DNA of 64,000 nucleotides, taken from NCBI GenBank assembly GCA_024180945.1, contig JAKSGN010000003.1:3100001-3164000 (forward strand), in the 5' to 3' direction. Positions 34,009 to 45,053 of the stretch are shown in pieces. The notes below the pieces were generated by a model. It was given only the letters and a program-made list of their open reading frames with translations. It was not told the DNA's origin and searched no databases. Numbering within the stretch: position 1 is the stretch's first letter; each line of letters opens with the position of its first letter. The DNA comes from Macrophomina tecta (taxonomy: Eukaryota; Ascomycota; Dothideomycetes; Botryosphaeriales; Botryosphaeriaceae). The position numbers and the translations under genes were made by a program.

Positions 34009-34554
34009 TCAATCCACCTCTTTCTCCATCTCCTGAGCCAATAGCTCTGCTTCCTTCCTCATCTCTTCTTCACTCCTGGGCTTCCTCTCAACGTCAGGCC
34101 CCGCGAACCTATGCCTCTGCTCCACCTCTTGATTCCTCCTTAATTCCTTCCCTATGTCGCCCTCTTCTCCCTCCATCATGTCATATAGTTTATCTCCTCC
34201 ACCCCTCTCATCCATATCCCTCTCTTTTCTGGGAATGACATGACAGTGCACATGCTCCACGCTCTGCCCAGCTGCCTTGCCGTCCTGTATCGCGATATTC
34301 AAAGCATGCGCGCCATAGACACGCTCGATCACGCGCGACACCCGTTGCACAGTCGCAAACAGGTCTGAGACCTCGGCGGGCGTCAGCGACGCAAAGCGTG
34401 GGACGACGCGGCGCGGGCAGACAAGGACGTGGCCAGGAAGAAGGGGCTTGAGGTTGACGAGCGCGTAGCTAAGCGGCGTCAAATGGAAGACTTGTGGCGT
34501 AACAAGGAAGGGCCCAAAGTAGATAGGAAGGTGGGTAAGCGGATGAGGAGGCAT
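34009..34554 (-). CDS. HNT2: HIT-domain hydrolase (FHIT/Hnt2-like)
   Basis: Single-exon gene of 181 aa. The histidine triad H101-V-H103-C-H105 followed by VIPR, with GQSVEH just before it, is the FHIT-branch catalytic motif. Upstream PLLPGHVLVCPRR and the ALNIAIQDGKAAG strand complete the HIT fold. The C-terminal 60 residues are charged and helical. Fhit/Hnt2 enzymes cleave diadenosine polyphosphates such as Ap3A into AMP plus ADP. The gene is transcribed divergently from the STEEP1-like gene; the two start codons are 257 bp apart, so they share a promoter region. Confidence 0.93.
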   Translation of the reverse strand: MPPHPLTHLPIYFGPFLVTPQVFHLTPLSYALVNLKPLLPGHVLVCPRRVVPRFASLTPAEVSDLFATVQRVSRVIERVYGAHALNIAIQDGKAAGQSVEHVHCHVIPRKERDMDERGGGDKLYDMMEGEEGDIGKELRRNQEVEQRHRFAGPDVERKPRSEEEMRKEAELLAQEMEKEVD

Positions 34555-34811
34555 CGTGGGCGATTCCGTCGTTCAATGGCAGGTTGAAGGTGGAAAGGGT
34601 CGTGGTGGATGTAGATGGCTGCGTCATCGCGACCCTCAGCCCTACAGCTTGGCGCGTTCGACCAGAAATTCCATGCGTTCTGCCCTCCACTCCCTCGCCC
34701 ATATCCTACAGCAACCCTCACGCGATTGCCCTCCGAGCTTCAACCATACTCTTGCGAGTTCTCATACACCACGCCAGAGCCCGAAGGCCACTACGAACAC
34801 GCCACTCCACA

Positions 34812-35342
34812 ATGGCGACTGCCTCTCCACCACGCGCTTCGTCAACCCCCTCCGCCGCAGCCGCAGCAGCAAGCGCGCAGGCCGACGAACCACCCGTCTA
34901 CACCTACCACTGCATCTGCGCCCAACTCCTCTTCGCAACCACAACCCCTCTGCCCGCGCTCCCCCGCCGCGGCGCCGCCTCCTCTTCCAACCCCGACGCC
35001 GCCTCACCGCTCGACCGCGCACACATCCTACCTCTACCCAAGCAGCCGCCTGACGCCGACGACGCCGACCGACACTATGCGCTGACGCTCCATGTGCAGC
35101 CGGACCGCAAGCCGACGATTGTGCAGCGCGAGGACGGCCTCGAGAAGCGGTGGCTGCAGCGGTGCGCACGGTGCCGGTGCGTTGTCGGGTATGCATTGGA
35201 CTGGGGGCATTGGGGCGCGGAGGGTGAAGGGAGGAGCGGGCCGAGGGGCGATGTGGTGTATTTGGTGGAGGGGTCGTGCGTGGGAACGGGGGAGATGGGG
35301 AGCGCGGAGCGGGGTGAGGGCGTGACCGCGGGTGGGAAGTGA
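34812..35342 (+). CDS. STEEP1-like (UPF0428/CXorf56 family) protein
   Basis: Single-exon gene, 176 aa. After a Ser/Ala-rich N-terminus of about 25 residues comes YTYHCICAQLLF, a central linker, REDGLEKRWLQRCARCRCVVGY and DVVYLVEG. The spacing of Y-x-C-x-C near the start and C-x2-C in the second half fits the zinc-binding layout of the STEEP1 family. In animals STEEP1 helps STING leave the ER; fungi lack STING, so the ancestral role must differ and is unknown. The coding region is very GC-rich. An in-frame open stretch runs upstream to 34584, but the start at 34812 sits just before the alignable part. Confidence 0.8.
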   Translation: MATASPPRASSTPSAAAAAASAQADEPPVYTYHCICAQLLFATTTPLPALPRRGAASSSNPDAASPLDRAHILPLPKQPPDADDADRHYALTLHVQPDRKPTIVQREDGLEKRWLQRCARCRCVVGYALDWGHWGAEGEGRSGPRGDVVYLVEGSCVGTGEMGSAERGEGVTAGGK

Positions 35343-36044
35343 GAAGGCAATCGGGGAGGAGGAAGGACGATAATTTTTGATGGGCTGAGGTTTGAGACTC
35401 AGAAGCTGGCCAACAGGAGAGATTCCCTCCTCGGGAACTCGTTGGGCTGTATTTGATGACGGTGGGGAAAGACGGGATCTTTCAATACTACCATATGAGA
35501 TGGCATTGGGAATGCTCGGAAACCGGCTCTACGTGTGCTCGATACGGGGAGGGTGGGAAGAGTTGAGAAAAACATAGCGAAAGCGTGATATTTCCGCTGC
35601 GGACGGAAAGCAAGGAGACGGGGGATAGTAGTGATTTTTCCTTTTCTGGCTTTGCAGCTAGAAATAACGTGCTGGGAGATACTCTCCCCCGTTCTTGGTT
35701 GAATGATATGTCGATGGCTGGGGCAGTACGAAGAAATCAGTTTTTTATATGGGCCTTGGGAGAAGTTTGCCGGCAAGGGAATGAAAAGATGGGAAAGTTG
35801 GGTGGGCTAAGTATCCACTCGCGGCCCTCGCGATGGCAATTGATACTGAAAGCTCAGCTTCATTGCTTTCATTGATAGATCAAAAGAAAGAGCTGGTATT
35901 GACTGGACTGTCTGGCTTTGCATCGTTCCTGGCCTTGCGCTAAAGTTTGCATAAAAACAATCGAAACATATAAAATACCGAAACGCTGCAGCGTGCGCTT
36001 ATGAGGTCAAAGAAACCTTTCGTAAAGGCGCCTTACAGTGTTTC
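35343..36044. other. intergenic, convergent 3' flanks
   Basis: No gene supported between the STEEP1-like gene and the MOSC gene, whose 3' ends face each other. Short frames on both strands carry no domain. Confidence 0.5.
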
Positions 36045-37514
36045 TCATGACGGACCCTGAGGGATATAACAATGCTCTCCAATTTCCTCCACCACTGCCT
36101 CGTCTTCTACGCTAATGAGGCCTTCATCGCCACTCAAAGGCACCATCTGCATCCCCAAACATGGCCATTTTGCTGCCCCAGGATCGATCTTCCTGAAGGT
36201 TGCCATCGTCTTGTAGGGCTCTTTACTTTCAAGCTCTCCAGTTGCCGGGTTGACATTGAGCATTGTACAGCGGGCTGTCCGACTACTGACATGGTATCGG
36301 CGGGACCCAATGCGGAGGATGCGCCAATGATCTTCCGTGTAAGGGGGCGGACCGGTCACTGTGAAGTCATTTAGTACATATCATGTGCTCGACTTGGGAC
36401 ATTTCTCTGTGCGTACCATAGATATTTGCGCGGAAACGGATCGCGTCAAGGTTGGCCTTAGTCGGCAAGCGGGATGCGACGTCACGGACGCTAGCGAGGT
36501 TCACAATGTGGAGTGGATACTATATACGATGAGAAAATATCTTGCAGAGAGCGTAGAATAACCTACTGCATCAGCCATTCCAACAACGGGTTGGTAGTCT
36601 ACGTCTTGTCCCTTGCGTGGCGCACAGCGGTATACTTGGCGGAAGCGCTGGGGATCAACTCGGAAGAGGGTGAGTTGGTTGGAGATGCCAAGAGCATATT
36701 TTAATTTGGCCAGTGCATCCTCCGGTATTTCAATGCCCATATTGAGCGCTTCGGGGCATTCGTCCCAGATTTTCATGTTTTCACGTGGATAAGCTTTCTC
36801 CTTGATCCGCTCTTGGGGAGGGTTGAAGGGAATGCGGAACGAGACACGGGGCCCATCGGAACTGAGGTGCGTTTGGCGGAAAATATTCTTGCGGATGAAA
36901 ACCCCCAGTCTCTCGAGTTGATACTTGATCCAAAGCGTGTCTTCGATATAGGGGAAAGACACGACAATGCACCCCTCGCTCTTGACGTACTCGGCTTCCG
37001 GGGAATATGCAGGAGACGAAGGATCAGGCACCCAAAGCTCGGTATAGACTTTTGCCAGGTGTGGTGACTGGCGCTGGGTAACGAAGGTCCACTGATGAGA
37101 GATGTTCCAGCTTCCATCCTTTGCCACGGAGCTGACTAGCTGGGCAAAAGTGTACTGACGGTCGTATTTCATTCCAGTGGGAACCACTGTGCCACTTTCA
37201 AGTTCCACAGCGCAACAGCTTTTGATAGGATAGATGCATAGCGCCTTGACTTTCCAGGTCGACTTATCGTCGTCGCTACCGCCGGCGTATTTCGCATCGT
37301 ACTGATCGCGGAGATTGGACTTTGTCGGGGGAAGTCCAAGCCTGCGACAGCCTGCCGGAGGTTCTGGCTCTTTGTTCTGGCGCCGAATATCGAGGATAAC
37401 AGCAGCGACAGCAACAGTTGCGGTAGTGACGAGAAGAAAGGAAAGAATGGCAGGCCAGTTCTGAGCCAGATGCCGTATAAGCAAGCGGCCGATTTCGGAA
37501 GTATATTCAGCCAT
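36045..37514 (-). CDS. membrane-anchored MOSC-domain protein (mARC-like)
   Basis: Three exons on the minus strand, 36567-37514, 36417-36519 and 36045-36358, give 454 aa; introns are 47 and 58 bp. A hydrophobic anchor (ILSFLLVTTATVAVAAVIL, about 22-41) is followed by a short linker. Then comes the MOSC N-terminal beta-barrel domain (VKALCIYPIKSCCAVELESG, YDRQYTFAQL) and the MOSC domain proper (YPLHIVNLASVRDV across the first junction, IRFRANIY, then SSRTARCTMLNVNPATGE). The Cys in ARCTM is the position that holds molybdenum in mARC enzymes. The architecture matches amidoxime-reducing proteins of the outer mitochondrial or ER membrane, which bind molybdenum cofactor and reduce N-hydroxylated compounds with cytochrome b5. 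Substrate is not inferable. Confidence 0.9.
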
Positions 37515-37853
37515 TGGAAGGATGGAAGGGAATGACGAGCAGAAAGCTTGACTGAGCGAATGATGTTACAAGAAATGACAGTGGCATTAACAAAATCAGC
37601 TTCTTGTCCAAATGATGCTTTGGGTCATGTTGAGGCCGTGTTTCAAGCAAGCGAGAAGAAAGCTGGGTGCTGAATCGAGGGAACCAGCTAGCTGTGCATA
37701 TGCGTGACTCATGCGGCATTGACGTCGCGCGTCTTCCGCTCGCGACGCGTCTCACCCACGCATCAACCCATCCACAACATACTGGCCCATGCGGCTGACG
37801 AACTTTCAGCCACCAGCAATGCGCTGCCACAGATAGCGACCGCTGTTCAGGAC
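37515..37853. promoter_or_regulatory. bidirectional promoter region
   Basis: The 339 bp between the divergent MOSC gene and the RAD51 paralogue hold no gene and must contain both promoters. Confidence 0.55.
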
Positions 37854-39287
37854 ATGGATTTACATTCGTCCTCGCAGTCTGCCCGTGCGCCAACTCCCCC
37901 GCCGAAATATACAGTCTTGCTAACCGGAGAGCAGACAGACTTCCCACCGTCTCCGCCTCGCAGGCACTTCGCTCACTCAAGATCGGTGGCTCTCGCGCCA
38001 TTCCGACCGGCCTCAAACAGCTCGATGCCCTGCTGCAGCCAAGCACTGGTAGCCAAGGCCAGCGAGGCCTTAGCCGCGCCCAGGTGACGGAAATATATGG
38101 ACCACCAGGGTCCGGCAAGACGGCTCTTGGGTATGTGCATACTGGAACTGTTTGAGCTGTATTTGAAGTGGTAGTAAAAGGCTGAACCTCAATGGGAAGG
38201 CTCCAGGCGACCAAGAATGCACTACAGAGAGGCGGCCATGTTGTCTGGATAGGTGTGTGAACATGGTTCTACAACACTAGGGGTATATCGTTGACCAAGA
38301 TACAGATGCCGCCGACTCTGTATCTAAACCGCGTCTCGAAGCACTGCTATCTACCTCTCCTCCGTCATCCGCCGAGGGGTTGAGCTCCTCTGTCGACCAA
38401 AGCCTCACCGTGACTGATATGCTCCAACGCTTCCACCACTACTTTGTCCCATCGCTGGCGCATCTTTTCGCCATGGTTCTACACCCGCCAACAACTTTTC
38501 CTCCGCAGGGGACTTCCTTGGTTGTGATTGATTCTGTCTCGACCTTGTTTGATTCTGCCTATCCGCGGACTCGAGCCGCAAAGGATAATAAAAAGGACGG
38601 GAATTGGACAGCAGGGAGGCGATATGCTGTGATGAGCAGCCTCATCTCTTCATTAAGTAAGATTGCAGCGATTCGAGATATTCCTGTAGTCGTCACAAAT
38701 CAGGTCACAACCCGATACAGAGAAGACGTTGCATTACTGGCTCCTGCGATGGCGGGGTCAGAATGGGACAATGGCATTGCAACACGACTTGTCGTGTTCA
38801 GAGATTGGCCGCCTGATCCGGGGAGGCTCGTGGACTTTAACGACGAGAAGATCAAACAGATCCGCTACGTTGGCATAGTTAAAGTTGCGGGGGTGGCTCT
38901 CAGAGACGCTGATGGATTAGGCGCCATAATTCCATTTTCCATAGGATCTGTAAGCTTTTCTAACCGGCTGCATCGTTCCTAGCTAATGATCCCTAGTCTG
39001 GACTCTCTGATGTTGACCTGAAAACGGTGGAAGTGCCCATTCAAACACTGGCCTCTCCAGCGCGGCCAGCAACACGGACATACACGGAAGTCGCCGATTC
39101 AGAGGATGAACTCGGCTCTGACGAGTTGTACGGGTGGGGTGAAGATGATGATGTTGCTGCTGAGGGCCTTCTTGTCGACGAGACAGCGCTCACGAACAGC
39201 TCTTCTGGAGGAAGGTCGGGTCAACCACCTCAAAAGAGGAGAAGAACCGACGAACCGGAGCCTTCCCCTCCACCAGAGCAAGAATGA
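37854..39287 (+). CDS. RecA/RAD51-family recombination mediator (Rad55/Rad57/RAD51D-like)
   Basis: Five exons, 37854-37884, 37935-38130, 38200-38252, 38306-38949 and 38997-39287, give 404 aa in continuous phase. Exon 1 encodes only ten codons; intron 1 (50 bp) has a clear GCTAAC branch point and explains why the frame containing the Walker motif has no ATG. The core has the substrate-loading signature IPTGLKQLDALL, Walker A GPPGSGKT (66-73), VVWIDAADSV, Walker B SLVVIDSVS (D169) and the L2-side strand IPVVVTNQV. The C-terminal 90 residues are acidic and Ser-rich and contain the basic KRRR. The family helps load Rad51 onto single-stranded DNA in homologous recombination. Which paralogue it is cannot be settled without alignment. 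Confidence 0.87.
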
Positions 39288-39347
39288 ATACGCTTTTGGT
39301 GGCCTGTAACTCCGTTCCTGTGCGACCTTGAGCTAATCTATTCGTCT

Positions 39348-42300
39348 TCAGCGGCAATACCTCAGGTTCTCGAGTATCCTGACGACTGGCTCGACGAATA
39401 CCGAGTCGGCTGTTCCCCTCCTCATTATAATTGTGAAGGCGTCAATAATCTGTGGAAGGCCGCAGGCGCATAAGAGATTGCCGTTCATGGATGCCTTTCC
39501 GCCGTTCAAGATCCAGTAGTTGGCGTACTCGGAGTCTACTGGCCCCCAGATTTCTGCCAACTCGCATACGACCCGCGGCCCGAAGAAGGGGCTCGACATC
39601 CCTGGATCCTCCTGGGTTTCGGGAGAGAGGTCAGAGCACAGCTCGCAGACCAGGTTGGATCGAGTGTAAGCCCATACTACGAGGCCTGCACGGAGCATGC
39701 AGCCAACGCTGAAGGGATCAATGCGCTGGAAACTCGAAGCAAACATGTCCACCTCTTCCGCATACAAGCGGAACATTTGCGCCGCATATCTCACCGCAAT
39801 TCTTGCATTCCTCGACCCCGCCCAGGCATGGACGCGGTTCTCAAGCCTCCGATTCGACATGGAAGACATCGACGCCGGCGTTGTCCTCCCGCTCTTTTCC
39901 TTCTGCAAGCTTGCGCTCAATCGTCTTATCAACACCACATCCGCATGCATCCGGACATACGACAAGAAGTACAGCATCGATGTGTTGAAGCGCGTTCGTC
40001 GCCAGTGCGCCGGCGGCGCGTATCCAGTGTTGACCTGCTGGCAGCGCTCACGAAAGACCCGCCAGTGTTCTAGCTGCGCGTGCCATCCCTCACCGAAACC
40101 GACAAACTCTTGCGCAATCAGGTCATTCGGCCCCACTTCGTGGCCGTCCACCACCCGCCCTTCTCGGACTATTCCGCCTCTTGCCCCCGCAGTACCTCGG
40201 TTTGGCCCGAAATCGTACGCGTCACTCGAGTTTCCGAACTCCTCGTGCCGCTGCTGTGTGTCTTCCCATAGGCGAGCTTGCATGGCGCAGAGGCCGAGTT
40301 CGAAGTCTTCCTCGAGCAGGACAGGGATGGTTTGCCGGGTGTTTGCGGAGGCTGCAGTGGCGCAGATGGAGGAAAAGGTCTTGTGCAATCGGCCATTGGG
40401 CTCGAGAAGGCGGGCCCGCCGCCAGTCGTCGACGGTGTATGCATCCCAGAGGGCGAGCGTACATTGGAGAGGAACACGAACTTCCTGGAAACGGATCGAG
40501 GGGGCGCGATCATGGATGATGGACAGGTAGGTGTCGAGACGGAAGATGGACATTGAAAGCCTTGATGGGGGTTTAGTCAACTTTGGACAGAGGCCAAGGC
40601 TATAAGCAACAAACCTACCGTTTTTTGGCTTCTAGTTCCAACCAGCGCTCATAGTCTGCGTCATTGCCTTGGCCGAGACCGGAACTGCAGCTTGAGGACG
40701 AGCTGGAGACCCTTTCGTGGTGATCAAGGATCCTATCGCTTTGGAAAAGGCCGGCTTCGCGGATCCACTCGATGAGTGTGCTGAGACTTGAGGAAATGCG
40801 AAGGCGGAGTGCTGTTTGCTGTGAGTTGTTTATCAGCGGGTTTCTCTGCAGCTGTAGGCATTGATTTTCTGGCAGGGCTTACGTCGATGCAGATACCGTA
40901 AATGATGTTCAGCAGAAGGGCTTGAGCCACGACGAAATTTGCCTGGCTGGTTTCGTCTCCCGGATACGACTCTTCGACTCGCCACTATGAGGCAGAGGTT
41001 CGTTTAGCATATGTTTCCTCTCAGTACTCTGTTTGTTTCTTCCAGCAATATCCGTCTCTTGCCCGAGTAGTATCCCCTGCCAACACCCTTTACCTCGCTT
41101 GAAGTACGGAAAGGAAGAAAAAATTTGTGATAATACCTGATTCAGATGAGCGCTCAAGTTGGTCAACAACCACTCGTGGACCTCTCTCGCTGCATTCCGG
41201 AATGTGTCGCGTTCCTCGTCACTGCGTCTGGAACCTCCTCCGCCATCCCCAGAACCACCTCCCCTCTCGCCCCAACGCTGCTGTTGCTGCCTACTCCTCC
41301 TCGTCTCCTCTTCGTCCCTCCTCGTCCTCACCGAGCCCCTCACACTCCCCGGCGACCCACCGGGGCCCCACGGGCTCGTACTCCCACCCGTCGACGCTCC
41401 ACCTTGCTGCTGCTGTTGCTCCAAGAACAAACTTCCCACCAACCCCACGCTCCACACCAGCTCGACCGGCTGCTCCTCCAGCCGTTCCAGGAACCGGCCC
41501 CGGTGCAGCATCGGCCAGCAGTAGTGGAAGTCGCCAAAGTACAGCGAGATCAGCTCCGGTGACACCAGCCGCGCCGCCAGCGCCCGGATGAACGGGTGGG
41601 GCGTCAGGATCGTCGGGTACGCTGTCGTCGTGCGCGCGGCCAGGCGCATGTGCGTCAGCTGCGCGTGAGCGTGCGGTGCGGTCGTCGGGTGCGTGAGCGG
41701 GTGCATCGGCTGCGGTTGCGGCGCTGCTGCTGGGGCTGGGGGCTCGAGTTGTCGGACGGAGCGGAGCGGTCGGAGAGGTTGCGGCGCGTGGAGTTGGTGG
41801 TATGGGGGCTGCTGGGTTGGGGGCGAGGGGGTGGAGTGCGCGGAGTGCGTTGCTTGTGGGTAGGGGTGGTGGGTTTCGGCGTAGTAGGAGGGAGAGGGGA
41901 CAGGGGCTTGCGTGTGCAGGGTCGGCGCCGTGCTGCTAGGGGTGATGGCGGTAGTCGTGGGGGCTGTTGGTTGGTGGGCCGTTGATGCGTTGGTTTCGAC
42001 GGGGTTGCCGCTGGCGTCGAGGCCGGTTATGATGGATTTGTAGGCGGCCGCGGCGGATATCAGGTTGAGGACCGTACTACTTGGGCGTTGCTGTTGCTTG
42101 CTATGGTACTGTTCCAGTGCCTGTTGGTGCTGCTGCGCTTGGAAGTGGTGGGCGTCTTTCTGAGGCCGCGTGTATGGGCTCGGCGTCGCGGTGTAGGAGG
42201 GCGGCGGGGAGAAGCTCTCTTCGTCTTCGCACCGGCCTTGCGGACTGTGGGACATTGGGGCTTCGTTATCAGACCCGCTGCTGCTGCTGCTGCTGTCCCG

Positions 42301-42967
42301 GAAAAAGGAAGTTCCCTGAGGGCTGGGCGGTCCAACTGCTGCTGCGGCTGAGGATGAGGTTCCTCCACGAGGTGGTGATAGGCGCTCTCGCTGGCAAAGG
42401 GCTCCGCTCTCAACGCAGCGGGTGCATGGCAGTTCTCCGGAACAGCGCTCCTTGCGGGTGTGGCACCGATCACACGCTGAAGAGGCTCGGAGGAGGCGGG
42501 TGCTGCCGGTTTCTTGGTGATGCGCGAGATGCCGCTTCAAGACATCGCTAACAGGTTACAGGCGTCAGAGTGGTGTTGACCGTCGGGTCCAAGCAAGGTT
42601 TTAAGATGGTGTCAAATTGTACGGATGAAGTGTTTGGGACAGAGAAAGAGACAATAGGAGCTCCTGAGCTTCCTCAAGAAGCGACGGACGGATTCATGAA
42701 AGCATGAACAGCTCACCTTCTGGCAAATGCGCGCTGGCAGACGCCACAGACATGAGGACGACTTGAGCTGTGGTGGGCTTGAGCATGTCTGTTGAGGTGC
42801 TCGCGCCGGCGGAAACGCTTCCCGCAAGCGCATACGTACTCGGCAGGCATGCCGACCTCAGGACACGGGTTTCGGACCTCGAATCGTCCTAGAGCCGGGC
42901 TTGGCTGCTCCGAAAATCCTGCGCTTCGGAGGTTGGGGCGGAAGGGGAGATCGGCAGAGACACTCAC
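39348..42967 (-). CDS. C2H2 + Zn2Cys6 transcription factor with fungal-trans domain
   Basis: Five exons on the minus strand, 42717-42967, 41137-42547, 40883-40984, 40619-40818 and 39348-40560, give 1,058 aa. The N-terminus has two C2H2 fingers, YVCACGKRFRRREHLNRH (about 45-61) and HVCGVCQRAFARS completed across intron 1 by DVLKRHLAHH. A Zn2Cys6 cluster follows with C109, C112, C119, C125, C128 and C135. A long Gln/Pro/His-rich linker leads to the fungal-trans middle homology region, beginning around LISLYFGDFHYCWPMLHRGRF. This double-finger layout is a recognised Pezizomycotina class of nuclear regulators. Target genes are unknown. After undoing the inversion it would lie directly downstream of, and in tandem with, the carotenoid oxygenase gene. 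Its 3' end converges with the RAD51 paralogue, 60 bp apart. A further 5' exon cannot be excluded. Confidence 0.9.
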
Positions 42968-43385
42968 GCAGCAGCAACTGGGGCCCGCGGGAAGGCAGGA
43001 ACTGACGCTGCTTCACGTATGTAGTCGGGGGGAGAAAGCTAGCTACTCGCACGTTACGGCGTGGCCGACGTTGTCCAGAAGAGCCCAATAAGAGAGCCTT
43101 GCAGCACCCCCTTCGCCTGGATATGTAATATCTGCCCTGCAGTAGCGCTGCCGATTTAAAGTTTGGCACTTGCAACAAGTCGCAACCCACGAGTCAAACT
43201 TTGACACAACCTTCCCCGCGTGCCAGCCCGTCGCCAACGCCCAATGAGAGATAACCCCCCCGGTGCGAAAAATGACGCCCGTCCGGCCATGAGAAGCCGT
43301 TTTTTCCTGACTAAAGCTCATCTTTGTGCGCCTCATCGAACCTTCTCCCGCGCCGCATGCTTCGTCATCCCGCTTTCTGTCAGTG
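42968..43385. other. spacer between oxygenase 3' end and zinc-finger gene
   Basis: The 418 bp should contain the promoter and leader of the zinc-finger gene. No gene or repeat seen. Confidence 0.5.
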
Positions 43386-45036
43386 TTAATTCGCGGGGTA
43401 GAGACGCCCCATGTCGGGCAGGGGCTCGATGAAAGGCCCCGTCTCCGGAATGCGCTCGGCGTCGACCCAGTTGCCATGCACGGCCGATCGGAGGCCTACG
43501 ACACAATCGAGCAAGCCGTTAGCCATGGTGATAACCGTCCCCGCCCCCTTTCGTATCCGAGCCTTCCGACGCCCGCCGCGATCTCGGTCCTGCCCGGACG
43601 AAGTATCAACGCCGAGCGGCGGCTACGGTAGCGGCGCAGAGAAAGCCTATTCGCACACCTCGACTTACGGAATGGCAGGATGACGCGTGCCACTACCTGC
43701 TGGAAGTCACGCGTGTCCTGGATGATCTGCCGGGCACCAACGCAATTTAGCTTTCTTCGCCCCTTGGCTGTCATGTTCATCTCATATCGATGCGGCGCTT
43801 GCGCTGGGGACGAGGAAATGCCTCTCTCTTGGAATCAGGACTGGAGAGGTCTGGACTCACGATTTCATTGCGTTCAAGGGGGATGTTATCCACCAACGTG
43901 ATCAGGAAGCCATCCCCTTCCGCCGCATTGGGTCCGCGAGCGCTAAAGCATGGTTCTTGCACCAGGACTCCTGGTCCGGGCGACATCACTTCCAGCGTCT
44001 TTGCCTCGTTGTCGTACCGTGCCAGGCAGTTAAGTCCTCGATATAGAAGCGCTGGGTCTGCTACGGCCGTGGGGTCGAAACAGTCCATGAAGGTGTAACG
44101 CGCTGAGTCGTTGATAGCTCGGTTAGTGGGATTGAAGTTTCAAGTGCTTCACCTCTCCATTTTGTGTATGGATAAGGATAAGCGTGCGAGCATATAACGG
44201 GTCTGACTTGGAGGCGGAACGGATTGAGAAGTGAGCCAGGCCAATAGGAATTTGGCTCCGGGATTCAGAGCAGTATCTTGCAGCCCCCATCCCTCTTTTA
44301 TCTCGCTTTCCAGTCGTTCCGCTGTCCCAATCAGACACCTTAGCACTTGGCAAACTTATTACACTTACATCTACGGGTTAGGAAGCGCTCATCCGTCCGT
44401 GGAAACTCGCATGGAACGTTGACGAGAACCTCTGCGCGGATGTGGGTCAGCGTCTGTCCGAATCACGAATTGGATAGAACTGCGTGAATATCCCACCGGG
44501 ATCATCCAGTCGATCCGTCTCAGCTTGCGGATCAATCTCGAACCTGACATAGTTTACTGTCACCGTCTGGCCGCTTTCGTCGCTCGATTCCTTCTTGGTT
44601 GCTTTTGCGGAGATGATTAGCCTCACTCATTTGCCTCAAGTGATGGACTATGGCACTTACGGAGGAAGGGAAATGCGTTTCCGATAGCGACACTAGTGTC
44701 GAAATATCTGCGCGAGCGGTCAGGCCGCAGGGACAGCCGCAGAACCCGCCGCACCGTCTGTGTGCACTTACACTTTCCCGTCCTCCTCCCACGACGCGCC
44801 TGTATGGACCGGCATGGCATTCTTCCACTTGAACCAGCGCACCGGTTGGTCTAGATGCTTTCTTGGAACAAGGCCGAACCAAGCCGGCACGGACTCGTCG
44901 TATGTCCTACTGTGTGATTGGCTCAGGTAATCGGAGTTAACGCACTGATTACATACCACATATGTCCGTCCGGTTTTTCAACGTTCCTGGCATCGGCCAC
45001 GAATGGCATCTGCTGTAGTACGGCATAATTCTCTGT
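43386..45036 (-). pseudogene. carotenoid/stilbene cleavage oxygenase, 3' half (split gene)
   Basis: Eight exons on the minus strand: 44957-45036, 44772-44909, 44661-44707, 44497-44601, 44369-44431, 43861-44102, 43669-43726 and 43386-43495. They encode the last 280 residues and the stop of the oxygenase that begins at 14369. Exon 1 opens with TENYAVLQQMPF, the segment that follows HDCAI in this family. The remaining iron ligands are seen in PVHTGASWEED and SAVHGNWV. RTDERFL, YRGLNCLARYD and EGDGFLITLVDN are further family marks. All donor and acceptor phases match, and the start is phase 0, as required by the 5' half. Between 45036 and the hAT element lie the acceptor side of the broken intron (45037-45045) and the octamer TGTCTCAG. 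There is no promoter or start codon, so it should not produce enzyme. The 266-bp intron 44103-44368 is unusually long for this gene and is the least certain junction. Confidence 0.87.
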
Positions 45037-45045
45037 CTGAAGCTT

Positions 45046-45053
45046 TGTCTCAG
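45046..45053 (-). repeat. 8-bp hAT target-site duplication, site A (right partner)
   Basis: TGTCTCAG on the + strand is the exact reverse complement of CTGAGACA at 15426-15433. It abuts the inner end of the right hAT copy, inside the broken oxygenase intron. Confidence 0.93.

Noticed and set aside
39697..40530. 277-codon + strand open frame
   Set aside because: Antisense to the last exon of the zinc-finger factor, whose splice phases and domains are coherent; no independent motif.
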